Shown piece by piece: positions 44,201 through 53,708 of a stretch of 64,000 bases of DNA. Where the stretch lies: assembly GCA_024641305.1 (NCBI GenBank), contig JAHEDI010000004.1, forward strand, positions 66,126 to 130,125. Reading direction: 5' to 3'. Positions within the stretch are counted from its first letter, which is position 1; every line of letters starts with the position of its first letter. The position numbers and the translations under genes were made by a program. The notes beneath the pieces are model-generated. The model worked only from the letters and a program-made list of their open reading frames with translations, was not told the origin of the DNA and did not search any database. The DNA is from a bacterium. Its GTDB lineage: Bacteria; Actinomycetota; Acidimicrobiia; Spongiisociales; JAENVV01.

Positions 44201-45697
44201 GTGGCCGAACCCGCTGTCGAAAAACTGTTGCAAGACCTCCGTGATGAGCGGCAGCTCCGCCTGGCAGCCGAAAGCCGGGCCGCCACCGAAACCGATAAAG
44301 CCAGAGTTTGGCGGCAGCGTGCCGAGGAGCGGAGCACCCGCATCGCCGAACTCACTGAAGCCGGTTCCGGGATTCGGAGGCTCCTCGGACGGAAACCTGC
44401 ACCACAAGAGCATGGGCTGATCCCTACCAGGTCCGGCGAGTTCGCTCGGGCAGCTCGCAAACCGTTCGCTTCGTTTCGGGTCGGATGTGCTGTCCCTGAC
44501 GCCCACTTCCGGAGCCTCCAGGCAACGTTCGATGCGGTGGAGTTGGACGGCGGGCCGGACCTCGATTTTATCGTTGTTCACCCGTCCCGCTGGGCCGAAA
44601 CCCAGCGGGCCCTGGAACGCGTCGACGCCCTCACTCCGATTGTGGCGTGGGGCGACGACATACCGGCCGAGCTACGGGCGGCCGCCGTCGCCGTCTTCGA
44701 TCGCCAGAATCCCCTGCCCCTCACGTTTGAAATACGTCCGCCCCGGTACGGCATTGAGGTCCCCGTCTCGGTGCGTCAATCCGAGATCGAATATCCCTCG
44801 CCAGACCTGATCCAGGCTGCGGCCGACGGCACGGCCGTTTGGGTAGACGCCGAACCTGAAGAGGCGTTGGGACCACTAGCTTCGCTCGTAGCTCAACGCT
44901 GGGCGTATCGAACGTATCACCCGCGGCGCTTCGGCGAACGAATCCTCGATGAGGTTGGACTTGTACACCACGATCCGCTCCCCCGCGTAGCGATGATTCT
45001 GGCGTCAAAACGACCTGAACTGATTGCGGCGGCCATCCGACAGATCGGGACCCAGACGTACCGGAACCTGGAGTTGCGGGTCGGGCTCCATGGTTTCGTG
45101 ATGACTGACGAAATCGACCAGGCAATCCGGGACGCACCAATGCCAGCTGAAGTGCACGAACTCAGCAGCGAACTCCCCCTTGGCCAGATCCTCAACGATC
45201 TCATCGACACAACGAACGCTCCGCTCCTTGCGAAGATTGACGACGATGACTTCTATGGACCCGCTCACATCGAGGACAGTGTCAACGCCATGGATTACTC
45301 GGATTGCCGGGTCGTCGGCAAAGCCACCCAGTTCGTCTATCTCGAAGAGGACAACGCCACGATTCTGCGCAGGCCCGACCAGGAGGGAGTCGAGATTGCC
45401 GGGACCCTCAACGGACCTACGCTGGTTTTCGCACGAGAAGTGTGGGAACAAGGTCCCTTTCCTTACCGACCCCGATTCGTTGACGTCCTGTTCGAAAGGG
45501 CGGCCAGAGCCAACGGGTACGGGTTATATGCGACCCAGCGCTGGGAGTTCTGTCTGATGCGCACGTCGTCTGATCACACGTATCCGGGCAGTTCCAGCGC
45601 CTTTCTGGCAGGATCCGACCCGCTCTGGCCCGGCCTTGACGTTTCGCGCTGCGTCGCTCCTGACAACCTGACCGGGTTGTACGGGCCAAGAGCGTGA
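44201..45697 (+). CDS. coiled-coil glycosyltransferase, GT2-like
   Basis: A 498-residue protein. Residues 1-50 form a charged coiled coil (LLQDLRDERQLRLAAESRA). The GT-A-like domain is in the second half: VAMILASKRPELIAAAIRQI near residue 265, then LLAKIDDDDFYGPAHIEDS, whose DDDD is the metal and donor site, and a closing receptor region around FVDVLFERAARANGYGLYA. The middle (residues 90-250) is an unrecognised domain. GTG start; the stop overlaps the next gene as GTGA. First gene of a coupled glycosyltransferase operon that runs to 52395. Confidence 0.85.
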   Translation: MAEPAVEKLLQDLRDERQLRLAAESRAATETDKARVWRQRAEERSTRIAELTEAGSGIRRLLGRKPAPQEHGLIPTRSGEFARAARKPFASFRVGCAVPDAHFRSLQATFDAVELDGGPDLDFIVVHPSRWAETQRALERVDALTPIVAWGDDIPAELRAAAVAVFDRQNPLPLTFEIRPPRYGIEVPVSVRQSEIEYPSPDLIQAAADGTAVWVDAEPEEALGPLASLVAQRWAYRTYHPRRFGERILDEVGLVHHDPLPRVAMILASKRPELIAAAIRQIGTQTYRNLELRVGLHGFVMTDEIDQAIRDAPMPAEVHELSSELPLGQILNDLIDTTNAPLLAKIDDDDFYGPAHIEDSVNAMDYSDCRVVGKATQFVYLEEDNATILRRPDQEGVEIAGTLNGPTLVFAREVWEQGPFPYRPRFVDVLFERAARANGYGLYATQRWEFCLMRTSSDHTYPGSSSAFLAGSDPLWPGLDVSRCVAPDNLTGLYGPRA

Positions 45698-46704
45698 CCG
45701 GTCCCGGCAGCCGACCCAAAGTTGGGGTCATCGGTTATGACCAGAAATTCATCCGACCAATCATCGAGTATCTGGCGAGAAACGGACATACGATCGACGC
45801 CTATGAATGGGACAAGTACAACGTCGATGACACCGATCGGACTCGAACCGTCATCGAAGATAGCGATGTCGTCGTCGCCGAATGGTTGGGTAGAAATGCC
45901 GTCGAGGCGGTCGCCCATCGCGCTATCGACCAGCCGGTCATCGTGCGAATGCACCGATTCGAGCTCAACCGGAACGAGTGGGCCGACCTCGACATAGATT
46001 CCGTAGGCATGGTTATCGCCGTCGGGGAGGAATACCGCAGACGGCTTCTTGCCAGGACGGGTTGGCCGCCCGAAAAAGTCATGGTCATTCCGAACGCGGT
46101 CGACGTCGAGGCGCTTGACCTCCCTAAACACAACAAGGCCGAGTTCACCATCGGGCTGCTGGGAGTCGCCTCAGAACGTAAACGGCTCGATCTGGCCCTC
46201 GACGTATTCGAACGGGTACTCGAACGCGACGATCGCTACCGCCTCGAGATCAAGTCGGCGCGCCCGCAATCACTCAAATGGGTCTGGGACTCGCCGACCG
46301 AGCGAGCCTTTGCGACGCGAGTCGATGAGCGTTTGCAGGCGTCACCGCTGCGCGAGTTCGTCGCCTGGATCGAACCGGGTCCAGACGTTGCCGGGTGGCT
46401 CCAGGGAATCGGATACCTCCTTTCGACAAGTGACGACGAGAGCTTCCACCTGTCCCCAGCCGAAGGAGCGGCCTCCGGAGCGGTTCCCATCGTCCGGGAC
46501 TGGCCAGGCGCTGCCGAGATCCATCCCGACGGCTTTGTCGGGAGCATCGACGAATTACCCGATCTCATCCTGAATATGGCCGGCGACCGCCTTCAGGCAG
46601 GTAAGCGAGCCCAGGCCTTTGTGCGGACCCACTACGACATCGATGTAGTCGGCGCTCAGTGGACAAGCCTGATCGACCGCCTGTCTAGCATCGCCGGCTC
46701 ATGA
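45694..46704 (+). CDS. GT4-type glycosyltransferase
   Basis: A 336-residue GT-B enzyme: VGVIGYDQKFIRPIIEYLARNG at the start (partly conserved), VMVIPNAVDVEAL near residue 130 between the two halves, GLLGVASERKRLDLALDVF for the donor site start, and LLSTSDDESFHLSPAEGAASGAV followed by RDWPGAAE in place of the classical E-x7-E motif. Start and stop both overlap neighbours by four bases, so it is translationally coupled in the operon. Sugar specificity is unknown. Confidence 0.88.
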   Translation: MTGPGSRPKVGVIGYDQKFIRPIIEYLARNGHTIDAYEWDKYNVDDTDRTRTVIEDSDVVVAEWLGRNAVEAVAHRAIDQPVIVRMHRFELNRNEWADLDIDSVGMVIAVGEEYRRRLLARTGWPPEKVMVIPNAVDVEALDLPKHNKAEFTIGLLGVASERKRLDLALDVFERVLERDDRYRLEIKSARPQSLKWVWDSPTERAFATRVDERLQASPLREFVAWIEPGPDVAGWLQGIGYLLSTSDDESFHLSPAEGAASGAVPIVRDWPGAAEIHPDGFVGSIDELPDLILNMAGDRLQAGKRAQAFVRTHYDIDVVGAQWTSLIDRLSSIAGS

Positions 46705-48395
46705 GAATCTGCCTAATCGGTCGGGGTGGACCCAACGAACGCCCGGACATCGCCGCCCTCGCTCTGTCGCTCCAACAGGCAGACCACCAGGTTCATACGG
46801 TAATGACGAGGCCACTCCAACCGACCATCGGGACTGGAGTGGAGTTGGCGGGCCGCCGCCCCCAAGGACTCGGTCCGGTCGGCCATCTGCTGCGTACAGC
46901 GCAACCGTCCCAGCTGAGACACCAGATTGCCCAACACGGACTTCGCTCGGCAGCGAAAGAGGTGAACGCCGATCTGCTGTATCCACTTTCATCGCGCGAG
47001 GTTGCGACGGCCGCCTCCGTGGTGTCAGACAACGGCGCAATCTTCCGCCAACCAGACTGGCCGTCGCCCGGGGATCGAGACCTGGCGAAGCTGGGCGGAT
47101 CAGATCCCCGATGGCAGGTTTCGATGGCGGCCCCCGATGTGAGATGGACCCTCCCACCAAGGGGCCAACCGGTGGAAGGCCGCCATCGGGGGACAAAAGT
47201 TGCGCTGGCCTTCCGCAACTACCCGACGAGTCCCGGCCACTACCTCAAAGAGGCCATGTGGCGAGCCGGCATCGAGGTCTTCCTCATTCACGACCGCCTC
47301 GACTGGGCCACCCTCCCTTCCGACACGGCCGGCCTGCTCATCGTGGAAAGCAAGCTGCCCCGAATCGACCTGACCGGCGACAACCCCGGTATCCCGGTGG
47401 CCTTCTGGGTACACCACGGCGAACACCACATAGAGACCAACGTACGCCTGGCGAAAACGTACCGGGCGGACCTGGTGCTCCTGGCCCACAGTCTGCATCT
47501 GGCTCACCGATTTTCGACTCCCGTTCATCGATTCAACTTTGCGGCCGAACCGAGCCTCCTGCCCCCTGACCTGGCACCCTGGGCGGACCGACCATACGAC
47601 GTGTCGCTCATCGGAAACGGCCTTGACAGGGCCACCAAGGCATACGGCCTCCGCCATCAATGGGCCGACCAGCTTCGGCGATCACCACTCAAAACGTACG
47701 TTGGAAGCGGTCTGACGCCGGCCGAGATGGTGGAGGTCTACTCAAATTCCAAGATCGTCGTGAACGAAGGGGGCACCCGCCACTTCCCGATTACCATGCG
47801 GGTGTTCGAGGCGACCAGTGCTGGCGCGCTTCTCCTGACGGATGATCTGCCAGGGACCGATAGCCTGTTCGAACGCGGCGCCCAATACGTCGCCTGGGAG
47901 GGTGATCTCGTTGACCAATGCCAGAGCCTGCTTCGCTCCGGGAACGCCGCCGCCATCGCGGCAGGTGGACGGGCACAATCGGCTGACTTTCACACGTACG
48001 ACCACCGGGTCGACAGATTCCTTGCCCTGGCCAACGCAGCAACGGCCAGGTCACAGCCCGTGATGCAGCTTCCGGACTCCCCGGTGGCCCGGCGAATCGA
48101 ACGCGAATCCGATATTCATACCGTTGCCTCGTACGACCCGAGTGTCGATCTCTCCGAATTGACCGATCGTGCCGTATGGATGGATGCTGCCGGGGCACCC
48201 CACCGCATCGATGCCACGGTCGTGTCGAAGGCGAAAGATATCCCGGAAGCCATTGAACGATCACGGGCATGCGTTTTCGTTGTCGATGAGGCGGCGAGCG
48301 GAGATCTTCGGCGTTCCTTGCCCGCCGGGGCAACCATCGACACGTCCGGCGGCGTCACCTGCCTTGATCTCGGGACGGGCCATTACCGAACATGA
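46701..48395 (+). CDS. CgeB-like glycosyltransferase with extra C-terminal domain
   Basis: A 564-residue protein. Residues about 170-440 resemble the CgeB/DUF3880 group of GT-B glycosyltransferases: VAFWVHHGEHHIETN, DVSLIGNGLDRATK, MVEVYSNSKIVVNEGG, RVFEATSAGALLLTDDLPG and a closing HTYDHRVDRFLAL. The N-terminal 150 residues form a second Rossmann-like half. The last 100 residues, from SDIHTVASYDPS on, are not recognised. It overlaps both neighbours by four bases (ATGA). The HTYDxRVxxFLA motif also occurs in the 1525-residue protein at 57952-62529, so the two belong to one family. Confidence 0.83.
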   Translation: MRICLIGRGGPNERPDIAALALSLQQADHQVHTVMTRPLQPTIGTGVELAGRRPQGLGPVGHLLRTAQPSQLRHQIAQHGLRSAAKEVNADLLYPLSSREVATAASVVSDNGAIFRQPDWPSPGDRDLAKLGGSDPRWQVSMAAPDVRWTLPPRGQPVEGRHRGTKVALAFRNYPTSPGHYLKEAMWRAGIEVFLIHDRLDWATLPSDTAGLLIVESKLPRIDLTGDNPGIPVAFWVHHGEHHIETNVRLAKTYRADLVLLAHSLHLAHRFSTPVHRFNFAAEPSLLPPDLAPWADRPYDVSLIGNGLDRATKAYGLRHQWADQLRRSPLKTYVGSGLTPAEMVEVYSNSKIVVNEGGTRHFPITMRVFEATSAGALLLTDDLPGTDSLFERGAQYVAWEGDLVDQCQSLLRSGNAAAIAAGGRAQSADFHTYDHRVDRFLALANAATARSQPVMQLPDSPVARRIERESDIHTVASYDPSVDLSELTDRAVWMDAAGAPHRIDATVVSKAKDIPEAIERSRACVFVVDEAASGDLRRSLPAGATIDTSGGVTCLDLGTGHYRT

Positions 48396-50974
48396 TTGAG
48401 CGACTGGTGGCCCCCGAAAACGATTTTCAGCCGGTCCGTACGCGGGAGCGTGCCGGCAACCTCACCGTCGGGGTGGCGATTCCGACGTTCAACCAAGGTG
48501 TTCTCCTGGACCGAACGCTCGCCTCGATGGTCAGCCAGACCCGGTCACCGGATCACATCGTGGTCGCCGATGACGGTTCGACCGAAGACATCGCGGCAAT
48601 CGTCAACCGATATGCCGGTTCGCTTCCTATTTCCTATGTGCGCCAGGAGTTTGAAGGGCGGGGCGCCGGGCCGGCGCGTAACCTGGCGGCGTCGCTGTGC
48701 GACACCGACGTCTATCTCTTTTGCGACAGCGACTGTGCAGCAGATCCCGAGTTCGTCGAGGCACACATGTTCTGGCACGAACGGGCCAGCAACCTGGTGG
48801 TCGCCGGTTCCCGACTTCACGTTGACTCGACCGACATCACCCCTGAGCAGATCACGGCCGGGAACCCCCTCAGCCAACTCACCCACACGCCGGTCGACGA
48901 CGGAGCCGAGACTGAGGACTGGCGACGCTGGGTCGGGCGGCGAGCCAAGAACTTCACGATCGGCGACACCGCCTACCGGGCCACTCTGTCTTCGAACCTC
49001 TCAGTCGGGGCTGGGCCTTTTGATGAGGTCGGCGGGTTCCTCGACATCTACACCGAATGGGGTGGCGAAGACACCGAACTCGGATGGCGCCTCTGGAATT
49101 CCGGCTGCTTCATTGTGCCCGATCAGAGAGCGATCGTGTATCACCAAATCCAGGACGACCCACCATACGATGCCACTCGTCAGGCCTCACGAAACCGAAC
49201 ACGGGCACTCATGGCCGACCGAATCCCCCATCGGTTCTATCGGGTCAGACCGACCCCGGTCGCCACGGTTCCGAAACTGAGCTGGATCATCCCCGTGGCG
49301 TCACCCGACAGCCTGACAATGGCTTTTGAGCGGGTAGCCACCGATGCTTTCGCCGACGCGGAGCTCGTGCTGGTTGGTCCAGAGGCGGCCGTTGATGCCG
49401 GCAAATCCTTGGACAAACACTCCCGCCGGGTAAAGGTCGTCGTCGGGTCGTCGACCTCGGCCGTTGCCGAGGCAATCACGCGCTCGGACGGCGAGTTTGT
49501 GGCACTACGCGATCCACGAATCACGGTCAACCCGCGGCTGGTCACCAAAGCGGTCCAGATACTCGATGACGACCCACGCATCGCGGCGGTTCGAGTCGCC
49601 TATCGAGTAGCGAACGGCCCAACCTTCCGTACCACCCACGATCTCGACACCGTCGACGGCGCAGCCGGGTGGGAAGGACTCCCACTGCTGGCAGTGGTTC
49701 GCAAACGAGAGATCATGAAGGACCGTCGATCCCTCGACTCAACCTCGCCTCTTTGGCCGAACCTGTTCGACCGAATCAACGTTCGTTTCCTGATCAACGA
49801 TCATGCGGAGCTCCCCTCCAGTCTCAATATCGATCTCAAGAGTCGGTACCCGAGGCTCGGCGACGTGGCCAAGGCCGGTCCGCGGGAAGTCGTCAGAGCC
49901 GTCACCCGCAGTGTCGGTAAGATCAGGAAACAGGGATCGTCTGCTCCAGCAGTCGGTCGCACACGCTCAAATGACAACGTGGTTGGCATCGACTACATCG
50001 GGTACACCGGTGCCGGGAATCTTGGAGACGAGGCGATGCTGGTCGCCGTACGCCAGCTGTTGCCGTGGGCCGATGTTCAGCGGGACCACCCGAACCCGGC
50101 GGTGATCATGGTTGGCGGCGGAACCCTTATCAACGGCAAGGGTTACTACCTCACTCGCGTTCTCCGCCGAGATTCGCCCCGGCTTGAAAAAGTCGTGTTC
50201 GGAACGGGAGTCCGAAGCCCCGGGTATTGGGGCAGCACCGAAGACGTCACCGCATGGGCACAGTTCTTCGACGCCGCCCTCTACACCGGAGTGCGCGGGC
50301 CGCTTTCCCAGGCACATCTCGCCGACTTCGGATACAACGCTCCGGTGGATGTTCTCGGTGACCCGGCGCTATCGCTGCCTCGCCCGGACGTCGCCAGAGT
50401 CCCGGGCCGGGTAGTTGTTTGCCCGGTCTGGACAAGTGGCAATCTGCACGGCGGAGACGACAATGTCGTGTTCGACGGTTTAGCCGGCACGATTCGAAGA
50501 CTTCGAGCAGCCGGACACGAGGTCGTGATGATGTCAGCGTTCAACCAGGACGACCGGTACATCATCGACCTCATGCGACGGGCGAATGCTGCCGATATGC
50601 CGTATGTCCCGGCTCACCTCGAGGTCTCCGATGCCCTCGACCTCATCGCTTCTGCCGACCTCGTCATTGCCGAGCGACTCCACGCCGGGATCCTGGCTGC
50701 CGCGATGGGAACGCCATTCATACCGATCGAATACCGCCCCAAAACCCGGGACTTCGCCCAATCTGTCGGCGTCGAGGATCTCATTGTTCGTACCGATGAC
50801 TTCGGGGCCCTCGACGAACGAGTCGATGCAGTCCTGAACGCTCCGGGCATCTGGACATCAACGGTGGCGACCGCGGTCGAGGCGTTTAGGATCCACCAGG
50901 CGTCGGTGGCGAGCAGGCTGCACATCCAGCTCAGTAATCCCGACCCGCAACCATGGCTGGAGGATCGAGCATGA
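48392..50974 (+). CDS. GT2 glycosyltransferase fused to polysaccharide pyruvyl transferase (CsaB-like)
   Basis: An 860-residue bifunctional protein. Residues 25-290 are a GT-A family 2 transferase (VGVAIPTFNQGVLLDRTLAS, VVADDGSTED, FCDSDCAADPEF, WGGEDTELGWRLWNSG). Residues 290-500 are a second, degenerate nucleotide-sugar fold (WIIPVASPDS, ALRDPRITVNPRLV). Residues 525-850 are a polysaccharide pyruvyl transferase domain: GYTGAGNLGDEAML, VIMVGGGTLIN, TGVRGPLSQAHLADFG, DVLGDPALSLPRP and the C-terminal AERLHAGILAAAMGTPFIPI. CsaB-type enzymes add ketal pyruvate from PEP to wall polysaccharide, the ligand of SLH domains. Coupled to both neighbours (ATGA overlaps). Confidence 0.87.
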   Translation: MIERLVAPENDFQPVRTRERAGNLTVGVAIPTFNQGVLLDRTLASMVSQTRSPDHIVVADDGSTEDIAAIVNRYAGSLPISYVRQEFEGRGAGPARNLAASLCDTDVYLFCDSDCAADPEFVEAHMFWHERASNLVVAGSRLHVDSTDITPEQITAGNPLSQLTHTPVDDGAETEDWRRWVGRRAKNFTIGDTAYRATLSSNLSVGAGPFDEVGGFLDIYTEWGGEDTELGWRLWNSGCFIVPDQRAIVYHQIQDDPPYDATRQASRNRTRALMADRIPHRFYRVRPTPVATVPKLSWIIPVASPDSLTMAFERVATDAFADAELVLVGPEAAVDAGKSLDKHSRRVKVVVGSSTSAVAEAITRSDGEFVALRDPRITVNPRLVTKAVQILDDDPRIAAVRVAYRVANGPTFRTTHDLDTVDGAAGWEGLPLLAVVRKREIMKDRRSLDSTSPLWPNLFDRINVRFLINDHAELPSSLNIDLKSRYPRLGDVAKAGPREVVRAVTRSVGKIRKQGSSAPAVGRTRSNDNVVGIDYIGYTGAGNLGDEAMLVAVRQLLPWADVQRDHPNPAVIMVGGGTLINGKGYYLTRVLRRDSPRLEKVVFGTGVRSPGYWGSTEDVTAWAQFFDAALYTGVRGPLSQAHLADFGYNAPVDVLGDPALSLPRPDVARVPGRVVVCPVWTSGNLHGGDDNVVFDGLAGTIRRLRAAGHEVVMMSAFNQDDRYIIDLMRRANAADMPYVPAHLEVSDALDLIASADLVIAERLHAGILAAAMGTPFIPIEYRPKTRDFAQSVGVEDLIVRTDDFGALDERVDAVLNAPGIWTSTVATAVEAFRIHQASVASRLHIQLSNPDPQPWLEDRA

Positions 50975-52395
50975 AGGTGTGCATGTTCGTCAAGAACTCA
51001 TTCGAATACGACGCTCGCGTCACCAAAGAAGCCAAGACCCTTATCGCCAACGGGCACGACGTCACGGTCGTGGCGATCCATGTTCCCGGAGTAACCGCCG
51101 AGCGTGAAACGACCTCCGATGGTATCCACGTCCGCCGGGTGTCCCGGGTTCATTTTGGTCTGGGGGCCCTAAACCGGGTGGCCGGTCGATACGCAGGCAG
51201 CATCGAAACCCGCCATGCCAAACTGACGGGCGAACCAATCGATACGGCCAAGCAGGCACAGCTGGCGGCCGTCGTGCCCGCCTCCACCGCCACCCCAGGG
51301 GCGAATGCCGGACCATCCCCCCGACCTGCAACGTCGGTGCCGGCTAAGTCCTCCATGACATCGAAAGCCTGGGCGGCGGTGACCACACCAGTTCTGAGAG
51401 GCTTCGCCCACACTGCCCGGTTTGGGTTTCGCGTCGTCAAAGGGGTCCTGGGACGCCAGGGCCTGGCGCTCAAGACATGGGCCATCAACCAGAGGATGAT
51501 CGAGATTGGCTTAGAAGTCGATCCGGATGTGTTCCACTCCCACGACCTCAACACGCTGTATATCGGATGGAAATGTGCTGAAAAAACCGGCGCCAAGCTG
51601 GTGTATGACTCGCACGAGCTTGCCACCGAACGTAACCGCATGGACAACAAGTGGCGCAAGTGGGCGATGTGGAACGAGCGCCGCGGGTTACCGAAAGCTG
51701 ATGCCCTCATTACCGCTAGCCCGGCCTGGATCCCGTTTCTTACCAACCGGTACGGATCGGTCCCAGACCGGGCCATCGAACTCATCAACGTGCCCGAATA
51801 TCACGAAGAAGTACCCGTCTGGGATCTTCGAGGCGAACTCGACATACCCGCAGACGTGCCAATCCTGCTCTACCAGGGCTCGATCCAGGAGAATCGGGGA
51901 ATCGAACAGGCCCTGGAAGCCACGCTCATGCTTGACGATGCGGTTCTCGTCGTGGTCGGCTACGGATATCACCGACCCACCCTCGAAGCCGACGTTGCCA
52001 AACGCAACATCGGCAATCGCATAAAGTTCTTCGGGCCGATCCCGAACCATGAACTGCTGTTCTGGACTGCGGCGGCCGACATCGGAATGGCCAACATCAT
52101 CAACTCGTCGATCAGCTACCACACCTCTCTCCCCAACAAGCTCTTCGAGTACATCATGGCGAGTGTGCCGGTCATCGGGTCAGACTCGCCCGAAATCGGG
52201 CGAGTGGTACGCGAGACCGGGGTGGGGGTGGCCTGCGATCCTTCCGATCCGAGCGCCATCGCCACCGCAGCCCGAACCATCCTCGCCGACAAGTCACGGT
52301 TCGTCCTGGCTACGAAGACCGCCGCAACGAAATACAACTGGACGGTCGAGTCAAGGAAACTCGTCGAGCTATACGCGGGTCTCCAGAACTCATAG
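50971..52395 (+). CDS. GT4-type glycosyltransferase
   Basis: A 474-residue GT-B enzyme. The frame opens at 50953, but GGAGG seven bases before the ATG at 50971 and the ATGA overlap with the preceding stop fix the start. The N-terminal half begins VCMFVKNSFEYDARVTKEA and has a long Ala/Pro-rich insert (residues about 85-125). The central AKLVYDSHELATERN and the donor half PILLYQGSIQENRGIEQALEA, PNKLFEYIMASVPVIGSD and PEIGRVVRETGVGVACDP are typical of GT4. Last gene of the operon that starts at 44201. Confidence 0.9.
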   Translation: MKVCMFVKNSFEYDARVTKEAKTLIANGHDVTVVAIHVPGVTAERETTSDGIHVRRVSRVHFGLGALNRVAGRYAGSIETRHAKLTGEPIDTAKQAQLAAVVPASTATPGANAGPSPRPATSVPAKSSMTSKAWAAVTTPVLRGFAHTARFGFRVVKGVLGRQGLALKTWAINQRMIEIGLEVDPDVFHSHDLNTLYIGWKCAEKTGAKLVYDSHELATERNRMDNKWRKWAMWNERRGLPKADALITASPAWIPFLTNRYGSVPDRAIELINVPEYHEEVPVWDLRGELDIPADVPILLYQGSIQENRGIEQALEATLMLDDAVLVVVGYGYHRPTLEADVAKRNIGNRIKFFGPIPNHELLFWTAAADIGMANIINSSISYHTSLPNKLFEYIMASVPVIGSDSPEIGRVVRETGVGVACDPSDPSAIATAARTILADKSRFVLATKTAATKYNWTVESRKLVELYAGLQNS

Positions 52396-52433
52396 CTGGT
52401 CGGTTTGCCGCGCTCGCTAGGGTCGAGATGTTT

Positions 52434-53615
52434 TTAGCCGGCGGCCTGTGCTTCCTGGAGACGGATCGCTCTCATCATGAATGACGCCATCTGCGCCCGA
52501 ATCAATGTGTCTTGGGGACAGAACCGGTCGTTGTCAGGTGGATTGCACCCGAGGGTGACCCCGACCGCGGCGATCGCCTCGATCGAACCGGCGAACTGGC
52601 TCGCGTCGTCGTCCACGAATGTGTCGACATTCTCGGGCACTGAATAGCCAAAGGTTCGGGTTAGCAACTCGGCCATCTCCTCACGCCGCAGCGGAGCCGT
52701 GGAGCAGAAGGCCGTTTCGGTGCAGCCAAAGGCGATACCAGCCTCAGCCAGTGCGTTGATATCCCCTTCGAAGATCGAGGTTCCGTCGTCATTGAAATAA
52801 TCGGTCTCGGTGGCCGGTAGCTTCAGGAAACGCCTCAGGAACGCGGCCACTTCGCCCCGGGTCAACGTCCTGGTGGGACAGAAACGATCGTTGGTCGGCG
52901 GATTACATCCGCGGGTGATACCTCGAACCGCGAAATCGTTGATGTTCGCTTCGTGAACCGAACCGTCGTCATCGACAAACAACCCATGGTCGACTGGTTC
53001 TCCGCCCGGTTCAGTCAACACAACAGCAGCCTGCAAATGGGGATACGGATCGACCGGCGTCCCGGCAGGATCGTGAAGTTCAAAGTGAAGATGCGGACAG
53101 TTGCACGCCTCAGCGTTACCACTGTCTCCCACCCACCCAATAAGTTCTCCCGCTGTGACATGTACCCCGGGGGCAATCCCCTCGGCGAATCCCCAGCCGA
53201 GCCCATCATCCGTTCCCTCGGTGTCATTGTTCAAATGGATGTACCACGAAGACCAGCCGTCGTCGTGTTCAAGGGTCATGGCACAACACGATCCCTCACC
53301 TTGGAACCAACCGCCCGACACCGAATAGTCCCCGCCGACCGTACCGTCGGCCACCGCTATCACCGGCTGCATCTTGACACCCATAAGGTCATTACCTTCG
53401 TGGGTCCTTGTGCAACCCGAACGACAATCGCCGAATGAGTCCGAGTAGGTGACGCTACCGATAACGGGGAAGAACATCTCGTAGATGCCCGTAACTTCGT
53501 TGAACCCCGTTGGGGCGGTGGCTGGTTCGGCCGCAAAGGCAGCCTGCGGCACTGCCAGCAGCACCGCTAAAGACAGGCCGACCAGCGCCCTGCGTCGTTT
53601 TGATTGTCCGTCCAT
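52434..53615 (-). CDS. secreted M23 endopeptidase with three SLH-like repeats
   Basis: A 393-residue exported protein. Signal peptide (ALVGLSLAVLLAVPQAAFA), then an M23 LytM domain at residues 45-195 with zinc ligands in THEGND and CPHLHFELH, and extra cysteines (CRSGC, SCC, CNC) that suggest disulfides outside the cell. Three SLH-like repeats occupy residues 213-386. It should cut peptidoglycan cross-links while attached to the wall polymer. Convergent with the glycosyltransferase operon; the stops are 38 bases apart. Confidence 0.92.
   Translation of the reverse strand: MDGQSKRRRALVGLSLAVLLAVPQAAFAAEPATAPTGFNEVTGIYEMFFPVIGSVTYSDSFGDCRSGCTRTHEGNDLMGVKMQPVIAVADGTVGGDYSVSGGWFQGEGSCCAMTLEHDDGWSSWYIHLNNDTEGTDDGLGWGFAEGIAPGVHVTAGELIGWVGDSGNAEACNCPHLHFELHDPAGTPVDPYPHLQAAVVLTEPGGEPVDHGLFVDDDGSVHEANINDFAVRGITRGCNPPTNDRFCPTRTLTRGEVAAFLRRFLKLPATETDYFNDDGTSIFEGDINALAEAGIAFGCTETAFCSTAPLRREEMAELLTRTFGYSVPENVDTFVDDDASQFAGSIEAIAAVGVTLGCNPPDNDRFCPQDTLIRAQMASFMMRAIRLQEAQAAG
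52458..52979 (-). repeat. three SLH-like repeats (M23 protein)
   Basis: Units FVDDDGSVHEANI...LTRGEVAAFLRR, FNDDGTSIFEGDI...LRREEMAELLTR and FVDDDASQFAGSI...LIRAQMASFMMR. The second unit has the short GCTETAFCS in place of GCNPPxNDxFCP. Confidence 0.87.
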
Positions 53616-53694
53616 AAATACCCATCGGCACCCTAGGTGAATTGCTTGACCTAGCGGAAACCGGTGAGGCGATCGGCGATTGAGTCCGAATCTC

Positions 53695-53700
53695 TACACT
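53695..53700 (+). promoter_or_regulatory. candidate -10 box of GT2 gene
   Basis: TACACT, predicting a 2-base leader before the ATG at 53709 and excluding the earlier in-frame start at 53664. Confidence 0.35.
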
Positions 53701-53708
53701 GTCAGCCC

